DNA of 64,000 nt. It comes from Gonatopus flavifemur (Eukaryota; Arthropoda; Insecta; Hymenoptera; Dryinidae). Both the position numbers and the translations under genes were made by a program. The stretch spans positions 806,001 to 870,000 of the forward strand of contig JAFFJZ010000048.1 of assembly GCA_018340375.1 (NCBI GenBank). The letters run 5' to 3'. This document shows positions 11,321-22,933 of the stretch, one piece after another (within the stretch, counting starts at the first letter, position 1; each line of letters opens with the position of its first letter). The notes beneath the pieces are model-generated. The model saw only the letters and a list, made by a program, of their open reading frames with translations. It had not been told where the DNA came from and did no database searches.

Positions 11321-11520
11321 TCTCTCTAAATTTCTTGGAATGAAAATTCACTCCCAAAGAGTGAACATACCCCAAGTTCATCAAGAGTAAGATTCCACTC
11401 TCTTGGAGTGGAGTCTGTTGGAGTGAGTATTCACTCTTATGGAGTGAAAAGTCACTCTTCAAGAGCGGAATCTCATTCACTCTTCAAAAATGAATTTTCC
11501 ACGCCAAGGAATTTAGAGAG
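11321..11520. mobile_element. fold-back repeat with GAGTG words, 200 bp
   Basis: TCTCTAAATTTCTTGG at the left is inverted as CCAAGGAATTTAGAGAG at the right. The interior is tiled by CACTCTTNNGGAGTG dyads (about eight copies). No firm target duplication was read. Confidence 0.7.
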
Positions 11521-12164
11521 GTGATGAACATTCTGAATAGAAACAGTGATTCTAACTTGGAACATCCCCTGTTACAAATATTATTGCCCATTTTTTAGCT
11601 TTGCATTGTAAATTTCGAACTGTCTAAAGCAACTTATGATCAAGAAAATCAAATTTTGTGCTCAAAAGGGAAGAAATTATTCTGAATCCGATGACTCATG
11701 ATATAAAACAGGAACACTGATACGAGCCCATCGACTGCTTGTCCTTGTGCTCGGTTGATTTCCAGTAGCTGTACATACTTGTCTTCCTGTTGCATGCCTC
11801 TTTTCCAATTATTTGGAGGTTTTGCATGCTGCTTTTTTTCGACTTCATTGCTATCTCACACATCATCATTATCAGTCTGAATGGAGTTCCGGCCTCGCTA
11901 AGTGGCGGTTTTACATGGTGGAGTTTGAGAGAATACTTGAATCGATTCGAATACTTATTCGAAGGAAATTTTGATGTTGGTGAATTGATAGTATCAATGG
12001 CTAGAGCACCATCGACTACTGCAGCTTTACATCAACACATTTGCGTTTTAAAATTATGACAAATGTGAAAAAATGGGGGTCCGCGTTGGAACACGGCATC
12101 TTTTGCAGTTTTGAATCGAACATCTCAAAATTTACAAAATCAATTACTAAAACGGATATATCCT
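11521..12164. other. no recognisable gene
   Basis: Unique-looking sequence. The frame at 11790-12059 has no recognisable domain. Confidence 0.35.
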
Positions 12165-12441
12165 CACGGAGAAAAAGGAATCCACTGTGGCAGCGAAATC
12201 TACTTTTGCTGGGTTCCTTTTGCCAGAGCAGCAAATTTTTTGCTGTGACAGCAAACTATTTGCTGTTCCAGCAATCTTTTTAGCTGCGACAGCGAATTTT
12301 TTGCTGCCACAGCTAAAAAAATTGCTGTCGTAGCTAACACGATTGCTGTTATAGCAAATTTTTAGCTAGATCAGCAAAAAATTTTGCTATTCTATATATA
12401 ATACCTCGATTTGCTGCGTCAGCAAATTTTTTCTCTCCGTG
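12165..12441. mobile_element. CACGGAGAAAAA fold-back element tiled by TTGCTG/CAGCAA
   Basis: Ends CACGGAGAAAAA and TTTTTCTCTCCGTG, with CT on both sides (12163-12164, 12442-12443). Between them the dyad TTGCTGNNNCAGCAAA, with variants such as TAGCTGNGACAGC, repeats about ten times with almost no other sequence. 277 bp, no coding. A second copy of the family is at 32594. Confidence 0.85.
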
Positions 12442-12844
12442 CTTGGACAGAGTGATGAACACTGATCTGAAATTATTCACCACTTTATCCGAATGGATAA
12501 TAAAAAACCCAATTTTTACGGATTTTCTGAAGACACAAAATTTTTCGCAGGAATACTGAAAACACAATGTTGTCTGTAAAAAACCTCAATACAAATTGAT
12601 ATTTGTCAACCTATTGACAAATGATCAGTACCAAATGATGTATCTAGGGATACAACATACAACGGGTAAGCTGATTGAGTTGGAAGTTTTTAAAAACATG
12701 AGGGGGTCCGACGTAGAACTGGAATTCAGTCTTCTCCATTGTCTCGGCATTTGTTTCCGGTGCTTACTTCCAATTGAAATAGGGCTAGTTTTGGCGGTAT
12801 CTCAAGGAGATACTAGCACTGAAACATGGGCCAAATTTTTCGTA

Positions 12845-12970
12845 TAAGATTACTTCAAAATACTTTCATATTTTCAAAATATCGCTCTATACAGTATTTG
12901 TATAGACATTCAAGAAATGCTGTATAAAGTGATATTTTGAAAATATCCGAGTATTGTGGAGAAATCTTAC
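12845..12970. repeat. fold-back hairpin
   Basis: TAAGATT...ATATTTTCAAAATATCGCT (left) is inverted as AGTGATATTTTGAAAATAT...AATCTTA (right) around a short loop. The sequence 12442-12844 before it shows nothing recognisable. Confidence 0.65.
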
Positions 12971-13004
12971 ACTACAGATTTGGCTCAAGTCCCAAAGGTA
13001 GTAT

Positions 13005-13338
13005 CCCTTTGAAGGGATATCAGAGTACCGACTGAGTAAACATTTTCTCGGTAAGAATTCTCCGAACTGAATTCATGCAAGGGTTTGAAATTTCCAGGAA
13101 ATAATCTTGAGTACTTTTTCTATTCCGGCACTGGGCTTAAATTTCGGATTTCGAAAAAACTCAATCGGTAAGAAGAAAATTTTTTTCCGAAATCCGAAAT
13201 TTGGGTTCTGTACCGCAATAGAAAAAGTACTCACAATTATTTCCTCAAATTTCAGACCTCTTAATGAATTCAGTGCGCAGAATTCTTACCGAGAAAATGG
13301 TTACTCAGTCGTTACGCTGGTATCTCCCTGAAATCAGC
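13005..13338. repeat. fold-back repeat, about 330 bp
   Basis: Segments such as CGACTGAGTAAACATTTTCT, TCGGTAAGAATTCT and GAGTACTTTTTCTAT in the left arm recur inverted in the right arm. The loop holds TTTCGGATTTCGAAAAA dyads. Related half-copies occur near 39240-39430. Ends are not sharp. Confidence 0.65.
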
Positions 13339-13559
13339 TAATATTCAGGATAAAAATAAGTTTCACTCTTCACAGTAAAGGTGTTATCAGTGCTGTGACC
13401 CTAGACAAATCGTTTTTAACAAATCATTCGAAAATAACTCAATATCATAAAATCTCGCTCTTTACAGATTTCCTTCAATCAATTGTTGTGGTTTATACAC
13501 AGCGGAATTTCGATTATATTGTGTAATTTCTCGATAACTTGTCAGGAAAAATTGAACTA

Positions 13560-13800
13560 CACTGTAAACAATCATCGGAATATTCCCATACCTATGTAAA
13601 GGACATTTCCCACACTTGTACGTGGAAAGCAAATTCCCGTACATGTGTAGGAATTTTGACATAAAAATACGTTGAAATAACTGTTTTTTTTTTATTTCCA
13701 TTGTAAATTTATAGGATTTTCCCCAACATTTACGGTAAATTTCTTATCCATGTATATGGTAATGACTAAACATACATGTATGTGGAATTTCCCATGAACC
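13560..13800. repeat. partial CACTGTAAA-type element with TACATGTA words
   Basis: A TA-flanked CACTGTAAACAATC start (13560) is followed by CCCATACC..., GTACATGTG and CATACATGTATGTGG words. The opposite end is not found. The CCCAAG copy starts at 13803, so the element may be truncated. Confidence 0.4.
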
Positions 13801-13802
13801 TT

Positions 13803-14046
13803 CCCAAGTAGCACCAGAATATACTATGAACTTCCTTCGAATATTCGAAATAAGTTCTATGCACATTCCAGTAGACCGTTTCATAGGCGCTATGCATATT
13901 CATCGAACGTATGTAATCGAATATACGACGGTACGTCAATCGAACGTCGATTGAAAGAATATCGCACATTTCGAATGTACCATGTACGTACCAAGTATAT
14001 TTAAAACAGTCTCATTCGAATATTCTATGAACGTTCATTATATGTT
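13803..14046. mobile_element. CCCAAGC fold-back element, truncated copy
   Basis: Starts CCCAAGTAGCACCAG and follows the same order of segments as the 5.3-kb copies, but stops near 14046 where CCTTCCCAAGTA recurs. It carries the unoccupied version of the site that holds the nested insert at 5385. The following 14047-14377 is unassigned. Confidence 0.75.
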
Positions 14047-14377
14047 CCTTCCCAAGTACGAAGTGACAAGCGCGCCGAAGTTGGTTGCATATCACAGGAA
14101 AATTGGGAAGATATGGAAAATGATAACAGCGGTTCGATATCTAACCGAAGATTTTTGTTGACATCCATTTCAGATTTACGCTTGACATCAAACCAAGTTG
14201 ATAATACCAAATCCCGCCGATTAACCGAATCGACTGTCACAAACGTCATATCGTATTAATACGAAGAGTGTATATGTCATGAAGTTCGTAAGATGTTCTC
14301 AAAATGTATCGATTGATCAGATATGTTTGAAATTAGAAATCTTTTGATGAATATGATCTGAATTTTTCAATCCTGAT

Positions 14378-14560
14378 TAAAAGATAAAAAAGTTATTTCA
14401 TTTGTAATCGAACTTGCATCTTCGTGATCTAAGATCCGGCTCCCTTGCCTCTCTCCTATGATTTTCCATGAATGTAGCTAACCTTTAGAATGTATATGAA
14501 CTTCACTTGATCAAAAATCATTCATAGATGAAATAATTGATCTAATTTACAGAAATCTAC
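14378..14560 (-). repeat. direct repeat with tRNA-like module, copy 1
   Basis: It matches 17084-17262 in the same orientation, for instance CCTATGATTNNNNATGAATG and TCGAACTTGNATNTTNGTGA. Read on the minus strand it has a B-box-like AGTTCGATT about 45 bases after an A-box-like TAGGAGAGAGGCAAGGGAG. It is probably a degraded tRNA-derived SINE. Confidence 0.5.
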
Positions 14561-14650
14561 TAAATTCCATTTGATTTTATCAAAATTGACCGAAAGTGTG
14601 GTTGAATCTCATGTGATTATTTGTCAGTGAGCTTTGTTCATTTTTATATA

Positions 14651-15580
14651 CAAGGTGTGTTCGAAAAATAACGAGAATTTTCGTTTTATGAAAAAAATAT
14701 TTATTTATTCATCAATATCTATTTTGTCCCCTTCAAAATAATCCCCCTTGGATATAAAACACTTGTGCCAACGCTTTTTCCAATCCTCGAAACACTTTTG
14801 AAACTCGATATTTGTAATAGCTTTTAGCTCTTTCAGCGATTCGTTTTTAATGTCATCTATGCTTGTAAAACGACGGCCTTTTAATGTTCTCTTTATTTTT
14901 GGAAATAGAAGAAAGTCACATGGAGCCATATCTGGTGAATATGGAGGCTGAGGCATCGTTACAGTTTTGTTTTTGGCCAAAAATTCACGAACAAGCAATG
15001 AAGTGTGAGCAGGTGCATTATCGTGGTGCGAAAGCCATGAATTGTTTTTGCCATGAAACATCCGAAAAAATTTCATGGCATCAGCCGACTGATATGCCAA
15101 CATCATCGGCGACTTCTCTGATTGTGATTCGGCGATCGTTCATAACCATTTCTTTCACTTTTTTCACGTGTTCATCGGTTGTTGATGTGCTTGGGCGTTC
15201 GGGGCGTTCGTCATCTTCAACGTTTTCGCGGCCATCTTGGAAACGCTTATACCACTCGTAAATCCTTGCTTTACTCATAGCAGACTCACCATATGCCTTT
15301 GTTAACATTTTACAAACTTCACTACACTTTATTTCATTTTTTACGCAAAATTGAATACAAATTCTTTGATGCATTTTTTTTCACAAACGAAAATCGCCGA
15401 GCTCGAAAAACACGTCTAACGTTAGCGGCTGCCACTTAAAAAGTAAGCAATGAATATTGCTGAAAATTTTATCGTACTTCAGGGGCATGTGTACCAACAT
15501 AATAAAGAAAAATTTTATGCAGGCGGACTCTCCAAACCCGCGAAATTTAAAAATTCTCGTTACTTTTTGAACACATCTCG
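14651..15580 (-). mobile_element. mariner element B, internally deleted (930 bp)
   Basis: Terminal repeats of about 30 bp (outer part CAAGGTGTGTTCGAAAAATA, inner part ACGAGAATTTT at both ends), with TA on each side (14649-14650, 15581-15582). The element is inserted in an arm of the inverted repeat. The intact opposite arm lacks it, which confirms the boundaries. Confidence 0.9.
14705..15374 (-). pseudogene. mariner B transposase remnant
   Basis: The N-terminal part (from MHQRICIQFCVKNEIK at 15374) keeps the first helix-turn-helix (CSEVCKMLTKAYGESAMSKA, RIYEWYKRF), the DDERPERPSTS linker and most of the second (TIREVADDVGISVG). The frame then jumps to SADAMKFFRMF, followed by SHHDNAPAHTS (second catalytic Asp) and YSPDMAPCDFLLFPKIKRTLKG (third Asp). 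The central region with the first catalytic aspartate is deleted and the two parts are in different frames. The remnant is therefore inactive. This family is clearly different from mariner A, C and D. Confidence 0.88.
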
Positions 15581-15619
15581 TATTTGTCAAACGCCGGTTT
15601 CATTGACCCTTGCCAAATA

Positions 15620-16554
15620 CCCATACAGGGTTCAACAATTGGCCCAATAATGGCACGTTACTGGACCACAAACGGCGTTCTTTGCCCGTTAATGGCGCCC
15701 ATTAATGGCTCATCAATGGTTAATTGCTGGATGATAACGTGGGTCCAGTAATGGCAATAAATAATGGGCCATGTATAAAATTATTGATTGGCCCAGTAAT
15801 GGGGCTAAATGATCCCGATTTATGGCCAGAAATTTCGGGATAATGTTCGAATGTTAGCCATCAATGGCAGATTACGAGGGCATAATAATAATGATATCCA
15901 ATGGTAATATGACTGCGTTCCAGAATAATCGGTTCAGTATTAGTTCAAATGAGTGGTTAAGCGTGACCCAAAACACTTTTTTGTTTTTGGGATGTTTGTC
16001 ATTCCAGTTTTCACAAGATCAGAAATGGATGTTTTTTTCCAAATAGATTTGCATGCCTGATATTTCGACAATCTCAAATGTAAAATTATACGAGTCAAAA
16101 GTATTCTCGATAAATCAGTTGAATTCAGTTGCTTATTCCTTCAAATTTTTTTGTTATTTACATGAGAAAGTAATTGATTATCTATATGAATAAGAATTCA
16201 TTTGAATCATGTAAAACGTATTTGATGGATATGAATTATTTATTCAACGTAATAGAAATAAGGTCAAAACAAACTTTTTTCAGGGGTGATTACGAATACA
16301 ATACATTCAACTTTGGAATCCATTTCACTCAGTAATAGGCCATATTCCAGCCAGTAATGGGGAATCAATTGTTGGCCGTTTACCGTAGCCGTACATCGGC
16401 TGATTATCGGCTGTTTTCATTGCTGGCCTTTCTTATCAGCCAGTGGTGGGCCACAGTTGTGCCAATGATGTGAATCCATTATTGGCCATTAAATGGTAGC
16501 CATACATGGGTCGATTATTGGCTGTGTTCACATTCTCGGGGTTTCCTGTATGGG
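15620..16554 (+). mobile_element. 935-bp CCCATACAGG element, copy 2
   Basis: Exactly 935 bp, CCCATACAGG...CCTGTATGGG, with a TA duplication at 15618-15619 and 16555-16556. It is inserted in the left arm of the inverted repeat. The uninterrupted arm at 17485 shows the empty site. It is nearly identical to copy 1 along its whole length, which implies recent movement. Confidence 0.9.
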
Positions 16555-17083
16555 TATGAATAAATTCCGAACAAACCATTTACATTCCTATGAGTCATGA
16601 GTAATCATTCAGAAAAATATCATTCTTCAACAATCTCTCAAGTTTCTTTTTTCAAATAATCATCTAGCATATCTTTTAGAAATATCATGATCACTTGAAG
16701 TTTACTTTACTGATTCCGTGGTGAATTGGTGGAAACAGAACAAACGATACTGTTTCACCGACGATCATAACCCGTTCCGAATTGATTTGTGTTTGATTCA
16801 TAAGATAAAATGTTTGCAATTATTTTTTCTCAGTTAATAGAGCATAAACCTCAGTTATTCCGAGATATGTGACAATAACTATGGTTGAATGAATCAGGCG
16901 AACATTTCAGGGGTATGAGAGAGATGTAATATTTACTGTCAACACAATTCCCAGTAACAAAATTTTCTCCGTCGTATACATTGTATAGAAAATTAATCCA
17001 TTGGAAGAAAGTCATCCCAGGTTAATTATTTTATTCATAAATGATTTTCAATCAAGTGAAATTCATATAAATTTGAAAAAAAA

Positions 17084-17262
17084 TTTACAATCCTGAATCA
17101 AAAAGAAAAAATTTATTTTATTTGGAATCGAACTTGGATTTTTGTGATTTGAGATCCAACTCCTTTGTCTCTCACCTATGATTCTGTATGAATGTAGCTG
17201 ATCTTTAAAGTTTATATGAACTTTACTTGATTAAAAATCAGTTATAAATGAAATAATTAACC
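17084..17262 (-). repeat. direct repeat with tRNA-like module, copy 2
   Basis: This copy preserves the pol III-like elements better than the first: minus-strand TAGGTGAGAGACAAAGG and AGTTCGATTCC about 45 bases apart. It sits in the spacer of the inverted repeat. 16791-17083 has no recognisable content. Confidence 0.5.
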
Positions 17263-17267
17263 TAGAA

Positions 17268-17576
17268 GGATGATTATGAACGTCGGTAAAACAGTATCGT
17301 TTGTTCTGTTTCCACAAATTCACCACGAAATAAGTAAAGTAAACTTCAAGTGATCATGATATTTCTAAAAGATATGCGAGATGATTATTTGAAAAAAAAA
17401 CTTGAGAGATTGTTGAAGGATGATATTTTTCTGAATGATTACTCATGACTCATAGGAATGTAAATGGTTTGTTCGGAATTTATTCATATTTGGCAAGAGT
17501 CAATGAAACCGGCGTTTGACAAATATATAAAAATGATCAAAGCTCATTGACAAATAATCACATGAGATTCAACCAT
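17268..17576. repeat. right, uninterrupted arm of the long inverted repeat
   Basis: Inverse of the interrupted arm at 14602-16790. It is about 300 bp long and ends CACATGAGATTCAACC. It serves as the empty-site reference for both insertions in the other arm. Confidence 0.8.
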
Positions 17577-17708
17577 CTATTATATCATACTATTTTTGAG
17601 TTCACTCAAGTGCTATACTTGTGATTTGGAAGTGTATATGTAAGGTGTCGATTGCGGTAGTTGAAATTTGTTACAAGCGTAAACATCATTCTTTATCTGG
17701 TGTCAAAA

Positions 17709-18576
17709 ATGACAACGTTTGTCCCGACAAAACAGCATTCGCGGGAAGTTATGCTTCATTATCTTATTCCGAAGAAAAGTGCCGCTGAAACGTATCGTGT
17801 ACTGTGCAATATTTACGGTGATCACGCTCCGTCTAATACAACTTGTGAAGAGTGGTTTCGACGATTCCAAAGTGGCGATTTTGACGTGAGTGATGAAGAA
17901 CGCGGAGGGGCACCGAAAAAATTCGAAGATGTAGAACTGGAACAATTATTGAATGAAGATGCATGGCGAACCCTAGATGAGTTGTCTGAACAGTTGGGTT
18001 TTGACAGGCCGACCGTCGGTAAGGACTTGCACAAGACGGGAATGGTCCAAAAAGCAGGTAATTGGGTGCCGCATCAACTAACGGAGAGAGATATCGAGAG
18101 ACGTTTGGTAACGTGCAAGATGCTTCTTGAACGGCAGAAAAGAAAGAGTTTTCTGCATCGTATTGTCACTGGCGATGAAAAATGGATCTATTACGATAAT
18201 CATAAGCGTCGAAAAAGTTGGGCGCTGCCAGGTGTACCAGGTCCATCGACACCGAAAACAAATATCCACGCTTCAAAGATTATGTTGTGCATCTGGTGGG
18301 ATCAGAAAGGTGTCATTTATTATGAACTTCTTAAACCGGCGGAAAAAATCACTGGCGATCGTTACAGACTACAGCTAATACGTTTGAATCGAGCTTTAAA
18401 AGAAAAACGACCGGAATGAGACGGTAGACATGATAAACTTATCTTGCTGCATGATAATGCTAGGCCACATGTTGCTCAACCTGTTCAAAAACATTTGGAA
18501 GGAGTGAATTAGGAAATCTTGCCCCACCCGCCGTATTTTTCAGACATTGCACCTTCGGATTATCATCTATTTCGTC
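17709..18576 (+). pseudogene. mariner C transposase
   Basis: Reads MTTFVPTKQHSREVMLHYL from 17709; an upstream in-frame Met at 17661 is less likely. Order of parts: first helix-turn-helix (SAAETYRVLCNIYGD, EEWFRRFQSGDF), linker SDEERGGAPKKF, second helix-turn-helix (TLDELSEQLGFDRPTVGKDL), WVPHQL, first catalytic motif IVTGDEKWIYYDN, NIHASKIMLCIWWDQKG, YELLKP, second motif LLHDNARPHVA, third motif FSDIAPSDYHLF. Spacing from the second to the third Asp is 34 residues (DD34D). Two in-frame stops, TGA at 18417 and TAG at 18510, break it, and it is cut off after DYHLF, where dispersed repeat B begins. I could not identify its terminal repeats. All three catalytic positions remain, but no active protein is expected. 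Confidence 0.92.
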
Positions 18577-18960
18577 CTATATTTTCCGTTCCTATTATTC
18601 GATCGTCTTGAAATTTGAACCACGGTTATATGTGGTATTGATAGTGGTCCAATACAAGTTTTAACCTGATTGTTACAGAAGAACCGGAGGGGTGAGGAAA
18701 AATGTAAAAAAAATTGTGATTTCACCAACGTCCATATCTCCGTTCCTATCATCCGATCGTTATGAAATTTTTAGCACAATTTTATGCAGTACCGATGGTT
18801 GCCCCACATAAGTTCCAACCTGATCTTCACAAGAAAGTGAGAGACAGAAAGGAAACGTGTTATCGAAAATTGTGATTTTGTGACATGTTCTAGTCGTGAT
18901 TCGACAGTGTTCTGTGAAACTGCGATGGAAAAAATTTTCTTGCGACCTGCATTATTTGAT
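18577..18960. repeat. dispersed repeat B, tandem-like copies
   Basis: Two diverged units contain CGTTCCTATNATTCGATCGT, ATGAAATTTNNNNCACNNTT, then a 'CAACCTGAT...ACAAGAAAGTGAG' segment. The same unit recurs at 38.7-39.0, 39.5-39.9, 40.3-40.6, 58.2-58.4 and 61.0-61.3 kb. No coding. Its nature (SINE, LINE tail or satellite) is not evident. Confidence 0.55.
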
Positions 18961-20434
18961 ACAAACAAGAGTTTTTTTTCATGGGAGTCAATCGGAATTT
19001 CCATCACTGATAATAAAAAAAACTTTCAATCTAATTGAAGTATCTGTTATTGTTATCAATCTGCGATTGCTGATGGAGAAATTCAATGCATTCCAATAGA
19101 AGGTTTTTTTATCAAATTCAACCGGATTTTTTTAACCAGGGTTACTTTAGTTGAAAAAAAATGGAAAAAACGGAGATTTTCCAACATTCCGCTGCAAAAA
19201 AATGTCGGCTATTTATTTTTTAGAGCACATGACAATGCTCAACCGACGCGAGTTCATATTTTTTTGAATTTTTCATACAATTATGAAGAAATTCGATCTA
19301 CCGTTATGCGGGAGGTAGAAACAAAAGTATCCTTCCATTGTTGACGAATCTCACCTGCACGGTGGCAACGTGTTTCACTGCTGTCGTATATTCGATATAT
19401 CCAATGAAATATGTTACAAAATTCTTCAAGAATATGCATGCGACACATTATACGACAGAACACGCGAATAAATTCTGCTCCAAGCGTAAGAACGCTCTTA
19501 TGACGTCATAAGAGAGATGGCACGCGCCACGTGCCTTCGATCTTTTGAACGACAGAGACGAGTAGTACAGAAAAACAAGATCGAAAACAGAAAAGCCGAT
19601 ACTCTGCATGGATATCCATTGAATAATGTGAATTTACAAAATCCATTGATCATTTCTCATGAATCTGTTAGTTCGTGTGATGAAGTTTTCACTTTCATTC
19701 AACTCCACACTTCACGAAGTAACAATATGCTATTTAATGAATATTCATTAGAGTCATTACAAGTTTCCGTCTTCATCATGACGATGCAGCCTTGCTGAAC
19801 CAAGTGCGAGATCTTCCCACGTATGTGTTGAATTCGCATTCTCATATTCAATAATCTTGCAATTTTACATCTTGCTTGCGATGTAATTCGTATTACGAGT
19901 GCGATATAACTTCGTGAAAGATAATTCTGAATTTCCATAGTTATAAAAAATGTTTTTGGTATAAAAAAAACCCTCAAAAATCTAAATGTAAAAACACATG
20001 AATATGTAATTACATATGAGGAATTCCTTGTGAAGGAAGAGTCATCGGATCTAAATTTTAGAACGTTAAGAAATTTTCACTCTCAAAGAACTAGAACATT
20101 TCTAGATATAATACCAAGTCGAAAGATTTGGAAGTGAATTTTGCATGTAGGAATTGCCGGAGTTGTAGCCATGTAAAAATTTAGCGTTTCCAGCGATGCT
20201 GACAATGAGCGGTGGCTCGAGCCAAACATGGCATCCAAGCGTAGAGGATTCATATTAAAGCAAAGTTGGTTGAAAACAGAGATATCATCGTGCCTGTATT
20301 GAAAATGCAAGGATAAATTGTGTTAGAACAGCATTGGCGCAAGTTTGTGCCAGCATTGATTCAGACTTGAACCAACATGAATTTTGTAGGAAAAGTTTTG
20401 TAGAATTCTTCTGATTAATCATCGAATTGAGCTT
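18961..20434. other. no recognisable gene
   Basis: AT-rich sequence. The frames at 19517-19798 and 19699-19977 have no domain and overlap on opposite strands. No element ends seen apart from an isolated TTAACCAGGG near 19131, which resembles the end of the 10006 element. Confidence 0.35.
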
Positions 20435-20848
20435 CCCTAGTAAAAAACGAACATATATGACCCATACATAATCCATACATAATACATATAAAATTCATAT
20501 ATGATTCATATATGAAAATGCGTAGAATCATATACAATCCATATTTAATCCATATGTGATCCATATATGATCATATATGACTCATATATAATCCATATAA
20601 AATCCATATACGAAAAATATTTCATATGTGACAGAATTTTTTCACATGTATGGGAAAGTCTTGCATCGAAAGGTCATATATGGATTCTGTATGGGCCATA
20701 TATGATCATATACGGATTCTGTATGGGCCATATATGATCATATACGGATTCAATATGGATTGCGTATGAATTATATATGGTCATATATGACCATATATGG
20801 TTTCTATATGCTTTATGTATGTTCTTATATGATTCCTTTTTACTAGGG
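20435..20848. mobile_element. CCCTAGTAAAAA fold-back element tiled by CATATATG
   Basis: Ends CCCTAGTAAAAA and TTTTTACTAGGG with TT on both sides (20433-20434, 20849-20850). The 414-bp interior is almost wholly built from CATATATG, ATCCATAT and ATGATCATATATG words. Confidence 0.88.
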
Positions 20849-21461
20849 TTGCGTCACTGTTGCTCTTGGCCTCAAAATTGATGCTCGTTGATTGCTGTTC
20901 TGACAACAGTACTGTGCCAGTAAAGGCCAATGTACAAGAAACCCCATAGTACAAGCTTGTAAACGTTACAATTTTTTGGATGTATTCTCTCAGACAAGAT
21001 CACTGAAGAGGATTCAGATTAGATTCAGGAAATTCGATCCTTAAGAAAGTTTTCTTCGTTTTTGCAAAATTTCTCCCATATATTTTCCTCCATTTTTTCT
21101 TTATTTTTTCCTGGAAACATGAAGAACGATATGACAACTTACAACTTTGCAGCGCGGCACGTACAAATCTATTTTAATAAGCATTTTGTCACATTCTAAG
21201 AGAAGAATCTGCAGTTATATCATTCGGAATTCTATCTGTGTCGATGTCATAAACGTCCCCCTTCAGGCGATGCAGCTTTTTACTTAAGAAGAAAGTTTAT
21301 ATAGAATATGAACTATCGCATGGGTCTTTTCAACTTGTGCCATATGCACGTAATTTAGAGCGGATTTTCATTTGCAATGACAATTTTTCGCATAAAGAGA
21401 AACATCTATTCCGGGGTAGATTTTATTCTACAATGTGCAATACGTAAATGTTTCATCCATA
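20849..21461. other. no recognisable gene
   Basis: No exon, repeat end or RNA gene was seen. Confidence 0.3.
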
Positions 21462-21673
21462 TACTGAGAAAAAAGGAGTTGTCAAATTTACATCTTGCGA
21501 AGTAAATATTTGGACGATTTCAAAAATAGTTCGAGCTACCAAGTTGATTTTGCAAAAGTGAACGTGAGATATATTACAGCTGATGTAAATCTTACATTTC
21601 CTGCTCTGGAATCAATTGAAATTATGGTAGCTTAAACTATTTTTTGAAACTTTTTTTACTTTTTTTCTCAGTG
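21462..21673. mobile_element. CACTGAGAAAAAA-type fold-back, 212 bp
   Basis: Ends TACTGAGAAAAAAGG (first base changed from C) and TTTTTTTCTCAGTG, with TA on both sides. The arms pair partially (AAATAGTTCGAGCTACCA with TGGTAGCTTAAACTATTTT). Confidence 0.75.
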
Positions 21674-22288
21674 TAGAGTTCAAAAGTTGGGAAAAACTTC
21701 TTGAGGATTCCTATTGAAGCCCGAATTGCGTTTTTTTCTCTATTAACTTTGTCTGATCTGGTATATTTTACAAAATTATATTACAAAACATCTCACAATT
21801 GAACTGTTTCCATTAAGAAATTTTCCTTCTATTCTCTGAAAAAGAAAAACAAAACATAGGTTCGAAGAAATTTGTTGTTCATCAATGAATTGTTCCCATG
21901 TTTGCTTCAAAATTTTGCGAACTTCCCGAATACATTAAATAGACATGAAGAAGAAATTCTGATAAGAACCGATGAGCCATTGAAATGAAGAAATTCCTAA
22001 TCAAAGTTAAATATTTCTCAAACAAAGTGGTTGAACATCCAGATTCACTAACTTCCCTGTTAAAATGAAGATGATAGAATCCGATTGGAAGATTCGACAG
22101 TCACATAGAAAACGATTCGGAATCCATCTGTTTCCATGCGGTTTTTGACCTTCCCAATCGATTCTTAACCAGATGACAAGCTCTCACAAAACAACGCATC
22201 TGGGTGAAGTGTTGCGTGCAGTTTTCTGGCACGTACAGAAAGCAACGTATTTCGATCAGTTTTTGCAGGCAAATTGCATGCGAATCTA
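21674..22288. other. no recognisable gene
   Basis: Unique-looking AT-rich sequence without support for any feature. Confidence 0.3.
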
Positions 22289-22677
22289 CACGGAGAAAAA
22301 TGAGGACTAACTGCTATTCTAATCGCGATAGCTCTTACTTCAGCACCTAGTTAGTATATAGATGGCTATTCTCAGAGCAGAAGTTACTCCACGCTGAGAG
22401 AACTATTTAGTCATAGTTCCCAGCATTTGGTAATAATTACCAAATCTCGTAGTTGGATATGGTAAAATAAATATTTAGTATTCATGTTTAGTATTTTAGT
22501 ATTATTATTGAATTACCTATATACAGATTCACAACAAAGACATCTGGTTATAGTTCCCAAACTTTAGTTATTATCACATCCTGGTAATAGTTACCAAATC
22601 TTGGTAATAATAAACCAATTAAATATTTAAGGAAATAAAACTCATTTGATAACCATAACTAGGTTCTTTTATCAGTG
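22289..22677. mobile_element. CACGGAGAAAAA-type element tiled by GGTAATNNTTACCA
   Basis: Starts TA-CACGGAGAAAAATGAGG. The interior repeats TGGTAATAGTTACCAAATC, AGTTATNNTAACTA and TTTAGTAT words. The right end is degraded (about TTATCAGTG at 22677), so the target duplication cannot be verified. Confidence 0.6.
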
Positions 22678-22762
22678 CATTGGGGTACTTTACACCAATT
22701 TTCTAAAAAGATTTACTTTGTAAGCCAAACTAAAAGTACCGTAGGAGCTACCAAAAAATGTT

Positions 22763-22933
22763 GTTGAAGTGACTGTCGCATGAACTAGGATCTTCTTGAT
22801 TGGTCAAAGATTTTTCGATTTGTATCCGATTTTCCACCCTCAAAAATCGATTTTTTCGAAAAATGGCCACCATGTTGTTATTTTTTGATGAAAAATAAAT
22901 ATCCTAGTTCATACGATGGACACTTCAACAAGG
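22763..22933. repeat. fold-back hairpin
   Basis: TTGAAGTGACTGTCGCATGA...ACTAGGAT is inverted as ATCCTAGT...CATACGATGGACACTTCAA. The stem is about 30 bp with a loop of AAAAATCGATTTTTTCG type. 22934-23683 holds poly-A/T-rich sequence without further features. Confidence 0.65.

Larger units (their letters stand above)
14602..16790. repeat. left arm of a long inverted repeat, twice invaded
   Basis: 14602-14650, 15583-15619 and 16557-16790 together form one arm. Its inverse is 17268-17576. The two gaps are a mariner at 14651 and the 935-bp element at 15620. The arm starts GGTTGAATCTCATGTGATTA. Confidence 0.8.
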
